NCBI GenBank assembly: GCA_045615345.1
Contig: JAZLER010000015.1
Location: forward strand, 1-16,402
Origin: Fumia sp045615345
GTDB lineage: Bacteria > Bacillota > Clostridia > Oscillospirales > Ruminococcaceae
Length of the DNA: 16,402 nucleotides
Direction of reading: 5' to 3'
Shown here: positions 1-6,136 of the stretch, one piece after another
Layout of the letters: each line of letters starts with the position of its first letter
How positions within the stretch are numbered: position 1 is the first letter of the stretch
Notes under the pieces: model-generated
The model's database searches: none
Seen by the model: only the letters and a program-made list of their open reading frames with translations
What the model was told of the DNA's origin: nothing
Program-made: the position numbers and the translations under genes

Positions 1-22
1 GAGCCGAGCCGTGGCCCGAGTC

Positions 23-64
23 GCAACGAGGGAAGGGGGACCGCGTTAGCGGTGGATGAGGTGT
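23..64 (+). repeat. 42-bp dispersed repeat, copy 1
   Basis: This 42-bp stretch recurs in the opposite orientation at 7026-7067 with only two mismatches. It contains a small hairpin (CCGC-GTTA-GCGG) and ends in GGATGAGGTGT. The sequence before it (1-22) is GC-rich and shows no gene. It belongs to the intergenic palindromic repeats found at several places in this window. Identity between copies is seen directly; the mobility of the family is inference. Confidence 0.8.
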
Positions 65-89
65 TACATTGAAATTTATGATAAAAATC

Positions 90-155
90 GTAGGGCGTGT
101 AGTTCGATACGCCGTTTACCGTTGGCAAAGTAGGGACAGATGCCCACATCTGTCC
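90..155 (+). repeat. Two GTAGGG-anchored hairpin units
   Basis: Two adjacent units each begin with GTAGGG and continue into a hairpin that reuses the final Gs. Unit 90-114 has the stem GGCGTGT/ATACGCC. Unit 130-155 has a perfect 9-bp stem, GGACAGATG/CATCTGTCC, with a four-base loop. Further units of the same design lie at 4649-4820 and 9701-9728. An open frame runs across these units but looks like chance coding. Confidence 0.6.
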
Positions 156-183
156 ATCTGTTATGTCAGGTGGTTTCAGACAA

Positions 184-212
184 CAAAAAAAGGCAGGGAA
201 AAGCCTGCCTTT
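184..212 (-). terminator. Intrinsic terminator of the lipoprotein/repressor operon
   Basis: Read leftward, a 9-bp stem AAAGGCAGG/CCTGCCTTT with a six-base loop is followed by an uninterrupted run of seven Ts. It lies about 30 bp past the stop codon of the lipoprotein gene and is correctly placed to end the leftward operon. Confidence 0.85.
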
Positions 213-241
213 AAATTATACCTCAAAAAAGAACGAAAGTT

Positions 242-1378
242 TTATTCTCTTGCTATAAAGCAATACAAAATCTGGTCGGTCCAGCGCCAGTAGTCGGTAG
301 TTCCCGAAAAGCCTCTGATTTTTTCTGATGAATAATCATATGTGGAAATCTCGGGGTTTAATTTGTCGAGAGCGCTCCATTTTGCTGTGAGCTCTGTCAC
401 ATTGAACTCAGCGGTTTCCAGAAGATAGTCAGCAATCTTTACAAGCTCGTCATCTCCAAGCTCGAAACAGGGACGGAGTGCCTTTACAAGGCTTTCGCAG
501 TTTCTTAAGTCGCAACCTGCAAAGAGGGTTGTGATATCGTTGACGGGGTGAGCTGTTTTCTTGTAGCCCTGAAGATTTTCGGTGCTGTCGGGGATAAGGT
601 CGGGAGTTACAGAAGACTCAGGAGGGAGCAGGGTAATTTTTGCGATGGTGGGTTTTTGCTCCTCGTAGTTTCCTTTAAAATAAGGATTTGCGATGAGGGT
701 TTCGCCGTCAATGCAGTAAGCACCCGAGAAAACAGTGGGGTTTTTGAGAAAACCGTCAAGCTTTTCAGCATCGATGTTCTCGATAATCACGCCGTCTGCT
801 GAGTCGGAAAGGGTATAGTCGGGGCAGATTACCGCAACCGGCAACGGATAGACACTCATCAGGGCAGACTCATAATAGTAGGGGATTGCATCGCGTCTTA
901 AAGTAAGTGAGAAACGGTTTTCCGCAAGCAGGCGGACACCTTTGAAAATATTGGTTTCGCCCTTTGCGTAGGATTCATATCCCGAAAGTTCGGGGATATT
1001 TTTCAAAGCAAGCACTGAAAAGACATAATCTTTCGCTGAAACCTTGCTTCCGTCACTGTAAAACAAATCGTCTTTGATGGTGAAAGTATAGGTTTTTGTG
1101 CCGTCAGGGTTATCTTTGGTGGTCATTGTTTCAACTGCTGTGGGGTTCTGGACAAAGTTACCTTTTTTGTTGCGTACAATGGTCTGATAACCGGTTGTAA
1201 GGACTTTAATATCCCTTTCAATGTCTTTTGAAAGGACTGTGATTTCACCGCTTGCAACCACTTCGGCACCATCAGGGGTGTGGTTTACAGGAGCTTTTTT
1301 GGGGGAAGATGTAATATCGCAGGAACAAAGTGAAACCACTAAGAGAGCCGAAACAAAAAGTGATATTATTTTTTTCAT
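242..1378 (-). CDS. Lipoprotein related to family 5 oligopeptide-binding proteins
   Basis: The 378-residue product begins with a lipoprotein signal (MKKII, a hydrophobic stretch, then lipobox LCSC with Cys20 as the likely lipidated residue), so it should be anchored on the outer face of the membrane. Residues about 95-125 (TYTFTIKDDLFYSDGSKVSA) match the signature of SBP_bac_5 proteins, the solute receptors of peptide ABC transporters; NPYFKGNY near residue 235 is another typical stretch. Family members usually have 500 or more residues, so the C-terminal lobe is short or degenerate. No permease or ATPase gene lies nearby. The start has an AAGGAG site overlapping the stop of the upstream repressor gene, so the two are co-transcribed. 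Transport is doubtful; a surface or immunity role in a lysogen is possible. Confidence 0.75.
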   Translation of the reverse strand: MKKIISLFVSALLVVSLCSCDITSSPKKAPVNHTPDGAEVVASGEITVLSKDIERDIKVLTTGYQTIVRNKKGNFVQNPTAVETMTTKDNPDGTKTYTFTIKDDLFYSDGSKVSAKDYVFSVLALKNIPELSGYESYAKGETNIFKGVRLLAENRFSLTLRRDAIPYYYESALMSVYPLPVAVICPDYTLSDSADGVIIENIDAEKLDGFLKNPTVFSGAYCIDGETLIANPYFKGNYEEQKPTIAKITLLPPESSVTPDLIPDSTENLQGYKKTAHPVNDITTLFAGCDLRNCESLVKALRPCFELGDDELVKIADYLLETAEFNVTELTAKWSALDKLNPEISTYDYSSEKIRGFSGTTDYWRWTDQILYCFIARE

Positions 1379-1389
1379 AGTATTTCTCC

Positions 1390-2016
1390 TTAAATTACGC
1401 TCTGGAAAGACACTGCTTTGCCGAGAATTTTCAAGCTTTCGTCATTGGAATTTACCGTAACGGGCGGATAGGCAGGGTTTTCTGCCCTGAGCTGCAAGCG
1501 TTCGCCAATCTTGAAAACACGCTTTAATGTTATCACAGAGTCTATCATAACCGCCGCGATGTCACCATCGGAAACATCGGGCTGACCTTTGATGAAAACA
1601 ATGTCGCCATCATAAATTCTTGCTCCTATCATACTGTCGCCCGACATTCTGATACAGAAGTCCGAGGTTTTTTCTGTGGTGTCGTTAAGCTTTACGACTT
1701 CCTCGCTGTACTCGAATTTTCCGTCAGGTGCGAGGGTGAGCAGGGGGAGTTTTTCGGTAACAACCCAGGAGGCAAAGGACGGGGAAATCTCCATCTTGTC
1801 GCTTTTTCCGATAAGCCACATGGGGTTTACCATCAACGCTCTTGCAATTGCATCAATAACAGGGAGCTTGGGCGTTGTGATTTTGCCTGCTTCGTATCGC
1901 TGTATTGTTGATTTTGTTACACCGATGTAATCCGCTATCTCCTGCAAAGTGAGTTTAAGTTCCTTGCGTCTTTGATATATGCGTTCACCGATGGCTTTGA
2001 TATCTGCCATTTTCAT
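1390..2016 (-). CDS. cI/LexA-like repressor (XRE helix-turn-helix plus S24 peptidase)
   Basis: The 208-residue protein has an N-terminal XRE-type helix-turn-helix (about 7-62; LTLQEIADYIGVTKSTIQRY) and a C-terminal S24 domain. The catalytic serine is S128 in GDSM and the lysine is K165 in ITLKRVF. This is the layout of phage cI-like repressors that self-cleave after the RecA/SOS signal. It faces a Cro-like gene across a compact control region with two divergent promoters, the classic lysogeny switch. The ATG at 2016 is chosen; an overlapping GTG at 2019 and an ATG at 2010 are also possible because the ribosome-binding site (AGAAAG) is weak. The lipoprotein gene follows 11 bp downstream in the same operon. 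No obvious Ala-Gly cleavage pair was recognised. Confidence 0.88.
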   Translation of the reverse strand: MKMADIKAIGERIYQRRKELKLTLQEIADYIGVTKSTIQRYEAGKITTPKLPVIDAIARALMVNPMWLIGKSDKMEISPSFASWVVTEKLPLLTLAPDGKFEYSEEVVKLNDTTEKTSDFCIRMSGDSMIGARIYDGDIVFIKGQPDVSDGDIAAVMIDSVITLKRVFKIGERLQLRAENPAYPPVTVNSNDESLKILGKAVSFQSVI

Positions 2017-2040
2017 CACACTTTCTAAATTAGTTATTCT

Positions 2041-2069
2041 ATTTTACCACAAATATTCTCTCAGTGCAA
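2041..2069 (-). promoter_or_regulatory. Sigma-A promoter of the repressor operon
   Basis: Read leftward, TTGCAC (2064-2069) and TAAAAT (2041-2046) are separated by exactly 17 bp, directly upstream of the repressor gene. A GTTGC half-site overlaps the -35 box and recurs in the operator-like palindrome at 2141-2155. Confidence 0.75.
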
Positions 2070-2098
2070 CATTTTTTTGAAATTTTTATTTTTTCGTA

Positions 2099-2127
2099 TT
2101 GACAAGTTTTGTTTTTTAAGGTATGAT
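2099..2127 (+). promoter_or_regulatory. Sigma-A promoter of the rightward phage genes
   Basis: A consensus TTGACA (2099-2104) and TATGAT (2122-2127) are separated by 17 bp. Transcription should start near 2134, giving a leader of about 40 nt before the Cro-like gene. It is probably the early lytic promoter controlled by the divergent repressor. Confidence 0.85.
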
Positions 2128-2155
2128 TTATGTACCGATAGTTGCATACCGCAAC
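2120..2155. promoter_or_regulatory. Candidate operators of the lysogeny switch
   Basis: Two small inverted repeats overlap or follow the rightward -10 box: GGTA-N9-TACC (2120-2136) and GTTGC-N5-GCAAC (2141-2155). A GTTGC half-site also lies in the leftward -35 box (2066-2070). Their position is right for repressor or Cro binding; which protein binds is inference. Confidence 0.4.
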
Positions 2156-2171
2156 GGAAAGGAGACCTATA

Positions 2172-2375
2172 ATGGTAAATGCATCAAAAATAAGAGCGAG
2201 AATGGATTTACTCGGTGTCACAGCTTCTGAGTTGGGAGATATACTGGGGATAAGCCATTCACTTGCATCGAGGAAACTAAACGGGCTTTCTCCGATGTCG
2301 CTTGATGATGCCGAGAAACTTCAGGAAATTTTAAAAATTGAAGATGAAGATTTCGGCAGCTATTTTTTTGCATGA
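2172..2375 (+). CDS. Small Cro-like phage regulator (DUF739-like)
   Basis: The 67-residue protein is almost entirely a helix-turn-helix: VTASELGDILGISHSLASRK forms the helix pair, followed by a short helical tail ending in SYFF. Size, the tail motif and position opposite a cI-like repressor fit the DUF739/Cro group of Firmicutes phages. The ATG at 2172 is chosen because GGAG lies 7 nt upstream; an in-frame TTG at 2142 would sit next to the transcription start. It is the first gene of the rightward transcript from the promoter at 2099-2127. Confidence 0.8.
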   Translation: MVNASKIRARMDLLGVTASELGDILGISHSLASRKLNGLSPMSLDDAEKLQEILKIEDEDFGSYFFA

Positions 2376-2401
2376 TGCGTATTGGGTCTGAAAACTGCAA
2401 A

Positions 2402-2434
2402 GGGGGGCGGAAAGCCTCCGCCCCCCTGAACTTT
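2402..2434 (+). terminator. GC-rich hairpin between regulator and replication gene
   Basis: A perfect 10-bp stem (GGGGGGCGGA, 2402-2411, with TCCGCCCCCC, 2417-2426) encloses a five-base loop. The following CTGAACTTTT has only a weak T-run, so it may be an attenuator or pause site rather than a full terminator, limiting read-through into the replication gene. Confidence 0.5.
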
Positions 2435-2456
2435 TGATGTAAAAGGAGGTGATAAT

Positions 2457-3308
2457 TTGGGGAGAACGCAGAAAATAGGATTATCTTATTTTCCTTTTGA
2501 TGTGGATTTTTATATGAATAATGAGTCCAAACTGATTGTCAAAAAGCAGGGATATATAGCATTTTACATATATATCCGGCTTATTTCCGATATTTACAGA
2601 CTGTCAGGGTATTATCTGAAATTTTCCGATATGGATGTAGAGATTTTTTGTTCAGATCTTGATATTTCTGATAGTGAGTTTATGGAGTATATTGATTTTT
2701 TCGTAAAGCTCGGGCTGTTCGATAAGGAACTGTGGAAGAATAAAATGGTGCTGACCTCAAGAGATATACAGAGCATTTATCAGAGATGTAAGTATAATAA
2801 TGCAAGAAGATTAAAAATATCGGTAAGAAGTGATATCTGGCTTTTGAGTGAAGAAGAAACTTCGGTGCATATGGATGTTAATGATAATGCGGACAATTTG
2901 TTGATTATTTATGATAAAACCGGGTTAAATGAGAATAAAACCGGGTTAAATGAAGATAAAACCGGGTTTTATCCACAAAGTAAAGTAAAGGAAAGTAAAA
3001 TAAATAAAAGTATATTAAAGGATAGTAAAGTAAAGGAGCGTTTTAAAAACGCTTTTCCTGACCTCACCCTTAAAGAAGAAGCGATTATTATGATGTATCT
3101 TGATGATGGTGTTCCTGATACTTTGTTTGATTACGCCATAAGCGAGGCGCAAAGATTTAATAAGCCGTGTGCATATGCTTTGAAAATAGTTAAGGATTGC
3201 GTTGAAAAGAATCGTGTTGAGGTTAAAAAACAGGTAAAATCGAGTGGCAGCTCATACGATTTAGATGCATTTGAGAAGAGTGCATGGGATGTACCTGAGA
3301 TAGTGTAA
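2457..3308 (+). CDS. Phage replication protein (DUF4373, Lin1244/Lin1753-like)
   Basis: The N-terminal part (about 8-115) begins GLSYFPFDVDFYMN and continues with YIAFYIYIRLISDIYRLSGYYL, which matches DUF4373, a domain of phage replisome-organiser proteins. A low-complexity linker (about 150-192) holds a repeated KTGLNE unit and a lysine/serine-rich run, followed by a helical C-terminal part resembling DnaD-type tails. It probably binds a phage origin and recruits host helicase loading factors. The start is TTG, chosen because a near-perfect AAAGGAGGTGAT site lies 7 nt upstream and the conserved domain begins at once. The linker-coding DNA carries 21-bp repeats and a purine-rich AT stretch that may be the origin. 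The exact subfamily is uncertain. Confidence 0.8.
   Translation: MGRTQKIGLSYFPFDVDFYMNNESKLIVKKQGYIAFYIYIRLISDIYRLSGYYLKFSDMDVEIFCSDLDISDSEFMEYIDFFVKLGLFDKELWKNKMVLTSRDIQSIYQRCKYNNARRLKISVRSDIWLLSEEETSVHMDVNDNADNLLIIYDKTGLNENKTGLNEDKTGFYPQSKVKESKINKSILKDSKVKERFKNAFPDLTLKEEAIIMMYLDDGVPDTLFDYAISEAQRFNKPCAYALKIVKDCVEKNRVEVKKQVKSSGSSYDLDAFEKSAWDVPEIV
2913..3053 (+). other. Candidate phage replication origin inside the replication gene
   Basis: A 21-bp unit centred on AAAACCGGGTT is repeated in direct order at 2913-2933, 2934-2954 and 2955-2974; the last copy is altered to form the palindrome ATAAAACCGGGTTTTAT. About 60 bp of very AT-rich, purine-biased sequence with repeated AGTAAAG words follow, then a perfect 17-bp palindrome (AGCGTTTT-A-AAAACGCT, 3037-3053). 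Iterons next to an AT-rich unwinding region inside the initiator gene is the arrangement known from lambda O. Origin function is inferred. Confidence 0.45.
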
Positions 3309-3329
3309 AATATGAAAGGAGTGCTGTGA

Positions 3330-3644
3330 ATGCCTATAAACACTAAGTTTGCAAAGTGTAAAGAGAAAAACTTTACAGAGAAAAATAACCCTGATTTTAA
3401 CAGAAAACACACAAAAGACAGTATTTTTCTTATTCATAAGTGGATTTGCGAGGGGATGAGTCCAAAAATTATCGGGAGTATCCTGAATCGCAGCGAGAAG
3501 AATGTTCTGACAGCACTCAGGTATCCGCTTAATGAAGGAGAGCTTTTATGTATGAGAAGGTATTTTTCCCGTTTCAACGAAAGGGAAATTAATTTTTCGG
3601 AAGAAAGTTGCACTGAGCTACAAAAGGAGGATGAAAATGACTGA
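3330..3644 (+). CDS. Small phage protein of unknown function
   Basis: The 104-residue basic protein is not recognised. The middle (about 28-65; IHKWICEGMSPKIIGSILNR) reads like a helix-turn-helix, so DNA binding is possible. A GGAG lies 8 nt before the ATG. It sits between the replication gene and the ArpU-like regulator and overlaps the latter by 8 nt, so it belongs to the same early transcript. Homologues, if any, should be sought in prophages of Clostridia. Confidence 0.65.
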   Translation: MPINTKFAKCKEKNFTEKNNPDFNRKHTKDSIFLIHKWICEGMSPKIIGSILNRSEKNVLTALRYPLNEGELLCMRRYFSRFNEREINFSEESCTELQKEDEND

Positions 3645-4053
3645 ATCGGATTTCAAAGAACTCAGGTACATAAAAAAGGAAATTAAGATGCTTGAAGCGG
3701 AGATTAAAGAGCTGCATAACACTTTGAAAAGTCCCACCCTCGGGTCGACTTCGCAGAAATGCTCGGTTTCGGATACTGTGGCGAAAACTGTTGAAAAGGT
3801 TGATGCGAAAGAGCGTATGCTTAAAAAGGCGCTCTTGCGGTGCAGACAGAAAGAAACAGAGATTTTAAGGTTCATAGAAGCGGTTGGCAATTCGAGAATG
3901 AGGCTGATACTCAAATACAGGTACATTGACGGGTTTAGCTGGGTGCAGATAGCAGTCAGGATGTCTGCTTCGGTTGCGAGCGTTAAAATGGCGTATTACC
4001 GATACATTGAAAGGAGGGAAGACGGTGGAAAAAAGAAAAGGAAGACCGCCTAA
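3637..4053 (+). CDS. ArpU/DUF1492-like phage transcription regulator
   Basis: The 138-residue protein has a long N-terminal coiled coil (about 5-35) and a C-terminal sigma-region-4-like helix-turn-helix (about 88-128; LILKYRYIDGFSWVQIAVRM then a recognition helix with SVKMAYYRYI). This matches the RinA/ArpU/DUF1492 group, which controls late genes or packaging in Firmicutes phages. Of two nearby ATGs, 3637 is chosen because GGAGG at 3626-3630 is 6 nt away; for the ATG at 3631 the site would be adjacent. Translation is probably coupled to the upstream gene and to the terminase-like gene, which starts inside this frame. The family call is fairly firm, the target unknown. Confidence 0.75.
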   Translation: MTESDFKELRYIKKEIKMLEAEIKELHNTLKSPTLGSTSQKCSVSDTVAKTVEKVDAKERMLKKALLRCRQKETEILRFIEAVGNSRMRLILKYRYIDGFSWVQIAVRMSASVASVKMAYYRYIERREDGGKKKRKTA

Positions 4054-4456
4054 AAACGGGGTTTTTGAGATAGATGGTGCGGTTATGAACAAAAGTTGGG
4101 AAGAGGTCGCACGGGCGTTGCTTGAGGGTGATGTCCCGGTTAAGGATATCGCAAAACGGGCAAATATAAGTCACGATATGGTGTACAGGTATCTGAAAGA
4201 TGAGGGGTTTAACGAGTATCTCGATGATATGATAGCGGAGGAGATGCGGCAGTCAAAGGCGGCAATCTGGCGTAAGCTTAAGTTTATGTGCGAGAGTGGG
4301 GATTTATCGGCTATGAAGCTTTATTTTGAGCTTTCGTCACGCGAGAAAAAAGAGTCAGCTCCTTCTTGTGGGGTCAGTATTATTGACGATGTGCCCAATA
4401 TTTCTGCAAACGAAATAGAGCGCCTTTACGGGACACTTGCGGGGGAGGTGTTGTAG
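4025..4456 (+). CDS. Terminase small subunit-like protein (phBC6A51-type HTH)
   Basis: The 143-residue protein begins EKRKGRPPKNG and has a helix-turn-helix at about 40-68 (VPVKDIAKRANISHDMVYRY) and a second helical part with the stretch GDLSAMKLYFELSSR, typical of small terminase subunits of the phBC6A51 type. Such proteins recognise phage DNA ends before packaging by the large subunit. The start is GTG at 4025, chosen because GGAGG lies 7 nt upstream; it overlaps the preceding gene by 29 nt. The expected large terminase is absent: the next 428 bp hold only repeats, and the following gene is the unrelated nagB on the other strand. Another phage HTH role remains possible. Confidence 0.65.
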   Translation: MEKRKGRPPKNGVFEIDGAVMNKSWEEVARALLEGDVPVKDIAKRANISHDMVYRYLKDEGFNEYLDDMIAEEMRQSKAAIWRKLKFMCESGDLSAMKLYFELSSREKKESAPSCGVSIIDDVPNISANEIERLYGTLAGEVL

Positions 4457-4480
4457 CGGCAAACCACTACAACAGTTTTA
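4450..4480 (+). terminator. Possible terminator at the end of the phage operon
   Basis: A stem with nine of ten positions paired (4450-4459 with 4464-4473, one C-A mismatch, loop CAAA) includes the stop codon of the terminase-like gene and is followed by AGTTTTATT. The T-run also begins the next repeat, so its role is uncertain. Confidence 0.4.
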
Positions 4481-4564
4481 TTCGCCTTACGGCGAGTGAT
4501 ATTGCTTTGCAGTGATATTCCAAAAAGAGTGATATTCGCTATGCAAGTTTTAAGGCGAATAAAA
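4476..4564. repeat. 89-bp MITE-like element with 14-bp terminal inverted repeats
   Basis: A perfect 14-bp inverted repeat (TTTTATTCGCCTTA at 4476-4489 and its complement at 4551-4564) encloses three copies of GTGATATT followed by short self-complementary stretches such as CGCCTTACGGCG. It encodes nothing convincing. The design is that of a miniature inverted-repeat element; no transposase source is visible. Confidence 0.65.
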
Positions 4565-4593
4565 TATTACGCTTTGGCAAACGATTTGAATGG

Positions 4594-4646
4594 ACAACCC
4601 CCCAGTCACGGACAAGCCGTGACAGCTCCCCTTACACAGGGGAGCC
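4594..4646 (+). repeat. 53-bp twin-hairpin repeat, solo copy
   Basis: Two hairpins follow each other: GTCACGG/CCGTGAC (4605-4623) and GCTCCCCT/AGGGGAGC (4625-4645). The 53 bp match 9634-9686 with only two differences, and the outer parts match the complement of 9214-9266. This copy stands alone with no gene attached. The 17 bp just before and into it (4580-4596, AACGATTTGAATGGACA) recur at 7012-7028 with one change. Confidence 0.85.
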
Positions 4647-4648
4647 TT

Positions 4649-4820
4649 GTAGGGAACGCATTTATGCGTTCTGATGGGGCAGAAACTCGTAGGGCGTGAC
4701 GACCTCGGCACGCCGTTTTTATCGTAGGGAAGGACCTGTGTGTCGTTCCGAATGAATAATTATGGTGTCAGCAAGGCGGAACGATTTTAATGCGGTTCGT
4801 CGGCAAGCGCCGAACCCTAC
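4649..4820. repeat. Cluster of GTAGGG-anchored hairpin units
   Basis: Four units are seen. 4649-4671 has stem GAACGCA/TGCGTTC; 4689-4715 has stem GGCGTG/CACGCC; 4724-4750 has a stem with one mismatch; 4793-4820 lies on the minus strand and closely matches 9701-9728. TCGTTCCG at 4743-4750 also pairs with CGGAACGA at 4777-4784. Together with the two repeats before it, this fills the long gene-free stretch between the phage remnant and nagB. Confidence 0.65.
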
Positions 4821-4834
4821 GGTGCAGATTGGAG

Positions 4835-4866
4835 CAAACAAAAAACTCCCTCGTCAGAGGGAGCTT
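4835..4866 (-). terminator. Intrinsic terminator of nagB
   Basis: A perfect 7-bp stem (CTCCCTC 4846-4852, GAGGGAG 4857-4863) with a four-base loop ends, when read leftward, in a run of six Ts and further Ts. It lies about 20 bp past the nagB stop. The other side has CTTTTA, so it may also act weakly on rightward transcripts. Confidence 0.85.
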
Positions 4867-4884
4867 TTACGGAAACAATGATAT

Positions 4885-5622
4885 TTATTTGTTGTTTTCT
4901 GCGATTACGCTGTAAGCATCTTCGTCAACGAAAACTGTAACATCGGGGTGGAAACGCAAAATAGAAGCAGGAACTTCGGGAGTTACGGGGCCGTACACCA
5001 TATCATAGATAATCTGTGCTTTGCCTTTGCCGTTAGCCATAAGGATAACCTTTTTAGCTTTCATAATAGTACCGATACCCATTGTGATTGCCTTTGTGGG
5101 AACATCGTCAATGCTTTCGAAAAATCTTGAATTTGCTTCGATTGTGCTCTGGGTAAGGTTTACTGAATGAGTGAACTCGGGGAATTCAGCACAGGGTTCG
5201 TTAAAGCCGATGTGACCGTTGTTGCCGATACCTAAAAGCTGAATATCGATACCGCCCATAGATTCGATAAGTGCTTCGTAAGCTGCGCATTCTTTTTCCA
5301 AATCGGAAGTACCACTGGGAACATGGGTGTTAGCTTTATCAATGTTGATGTGGTTAAAGAGGTTATCGTTCATAAAATAACGGTAGCTCTGGTCGTTGTC
5401 GCCTGTAAGACCTACATATTCGTCGAGGTTTACAGTTCTTACTTCGGAGAAATCAACTCTTTCTTCGTTATACTTGCGAACGAGTTCCTTGTACATACCA
5501 ACGGGGGTGGAACCTGTTGCAAGACCTAAAACGGAGTCAGGTTTCAAGGTAATCTGTGCAGCAAAAATGCGAGCTACCTTTGCACACATTTCGTCATAGT
5601 TTTTGGATTTGATAAGTTTCAT
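4885..5622 (-). CDS. nagB: Glucosamine-6-phosphate deaminase
   Basis: This cytoplasmic enzyme converts glucosamine 6-phosphate to fructose 6-phosphate and ammonia, the last step of amino-sugar use. The 245 residues are full length for the shorter Firmicutes form. Visible landmarks are the phosphate loop GLATGSTPVGMY (33-44), the catalytic aspartate D67 in NLDEY, and GIGNNGHIGFNEP (131-143) with the ring-opening histidine H137 and glutamate E142. N135 stands where the E. coli enzyme has a second aspartate, as in other short Firmicutes forms. The start is supported by AAAGGGTGAT upstream. It has its own promoter and terminator, so it is monocistronic. No nagA or amino-sugar transporter is in the window. 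Confidence 0.97.
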   Translation of the reverse strand: MKLIKSKNYDEMCAKVARIFAAQITLKPDSVLGLATGSTPVGMYKELVRKYNEERVDFSEVRTVNLDEYVGLTGDNDQSYRYFMNDNLFNHINIDKANTHVPSGTSDLEKECAAYEALIESMGGIDIQLLGIGNNGHIGFNEPCAEFPEFTHSVNLTQSTIEANSRFFESIDDVPTKAITMGIGTIMKAKKVILMANGKGKAQIIYDMVYGPVTPEVPASILRFHPDVTVFVDEDAYSVIAENNK

Positions 5623-5657
5623 TAAAAATCACCCTTTATAAAAATATCTATAAAATT

Positions 5658-5686
5658 ATTTTACCATATTTCCCAGAATTAGTAAA
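5658..5686 (-). promoter_or_regulatory. Probable sigma-A promoter of nagB
   Basis: Read leftward, TTTACT (5681-5686) and TAAAAT (5658-5663) are spaced by 17 bp, about 36 bp before the nagB ATG and just past the stop of the upstream GNAT gene. The -35 box is imperfect. Confidence 0.65.
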
Positions 5687-5692
5687 GGAAAA

Positions 5693-6133
5693 TTATGTAA
5701 AATCTTTTATCATCTGTACATAACGGAGTTCTTCGTACCCCAAACGCTGATACAAAGCGCGTGCGCGTTCGTTGACATCGGTTACTTCAAGGCGGAAACG
5801 GCGGACATGGGGGAAATGTTCTTCAACAAACTTGAAAAGCTCGGTGCCAAGCCCGTTGTTCTGGTACTTTGGTATCACATAAGCTTCTTCTAAAAGGCAG
5901 ACCATACCGCCTGCTTCGTTTGAATAGGTGAATGACAAAAGGGCATAACCTGCGGTATTTCCGTCAATTTCAAAGATGTAGCCTTTGGTGTAGGGGGAGT
6001 CGTTTAAAATCTCGATAAAAGTGCGTTCAAAGTTTTCCACAGGGACTTCGTGCAGACAGGCTGGGGAGGAATAAAACTCCTTTGCGAGCTTCAGAAAAGT
6101 TTCGCGGTCACGATGGTTAAAAGGTCTTAACAT
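5693..6133 (-). CDS. GNAT-family N-acetyltransferase
   Basis: The 146-residue protein shows the acetyl-CoA-binding motif A (VIPKYQNNGLGTELF, about 86-100, with the Q-x-x-G-x-G core at 91-96) and the later ERARALYQRLGYEEL segment that completes the GNAT fold. It transfers an acetyl group from acetyl-CoA to an amine; the substrate cannot be read from sequence. The start has AAGGAG that overlaps the stop of the DUF368 gene, only 3 nt away, so the two are one transcript and probably translationally coupled. nagB follows in the same direction but with its own promoter. Confidence 0.88.
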   Translation of the reverse strand: MLRPFNHRDRETFLKLAKEFYSSPACLHEVPVENFERTFIEILNDSPYTKGYIFEIDGNTAGYALLSFTYSNEAGGMVCLLEEAYVIPKYQNNGLGTELFKFVEEHFPHVRRFRLEVTDVNERARALYQRLGYEELRYVQMIKDFT

Positions 6134-6136
6134 AGT

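Noticed and set aside
69..293. Open reading frame of 74 codons on the plus strand
   Set aside because: It runs across GTAGGG hairpin units and the terminator of the opposite operon, and has no ribosome-binding site.
2913..2974. CRISPR-like array from the 21-bp direct repeats
   Set aside because: The repeats are contiguous without spacers and lie in frame inside the replication gene.
4496..4699. Open reading frame of 67 codons on the plus strand
   Set aside because: It crosses the miniature element and two repeat families; the sequence is explained by repeats, not by coding.
5209..5230. Asn in place of a catalytic Asp in NagB as sign of an inactive enzyme
   Set aside because: Short Firmicutes NagB proteins often differ at this position, and the His and Glu of the site are intact.
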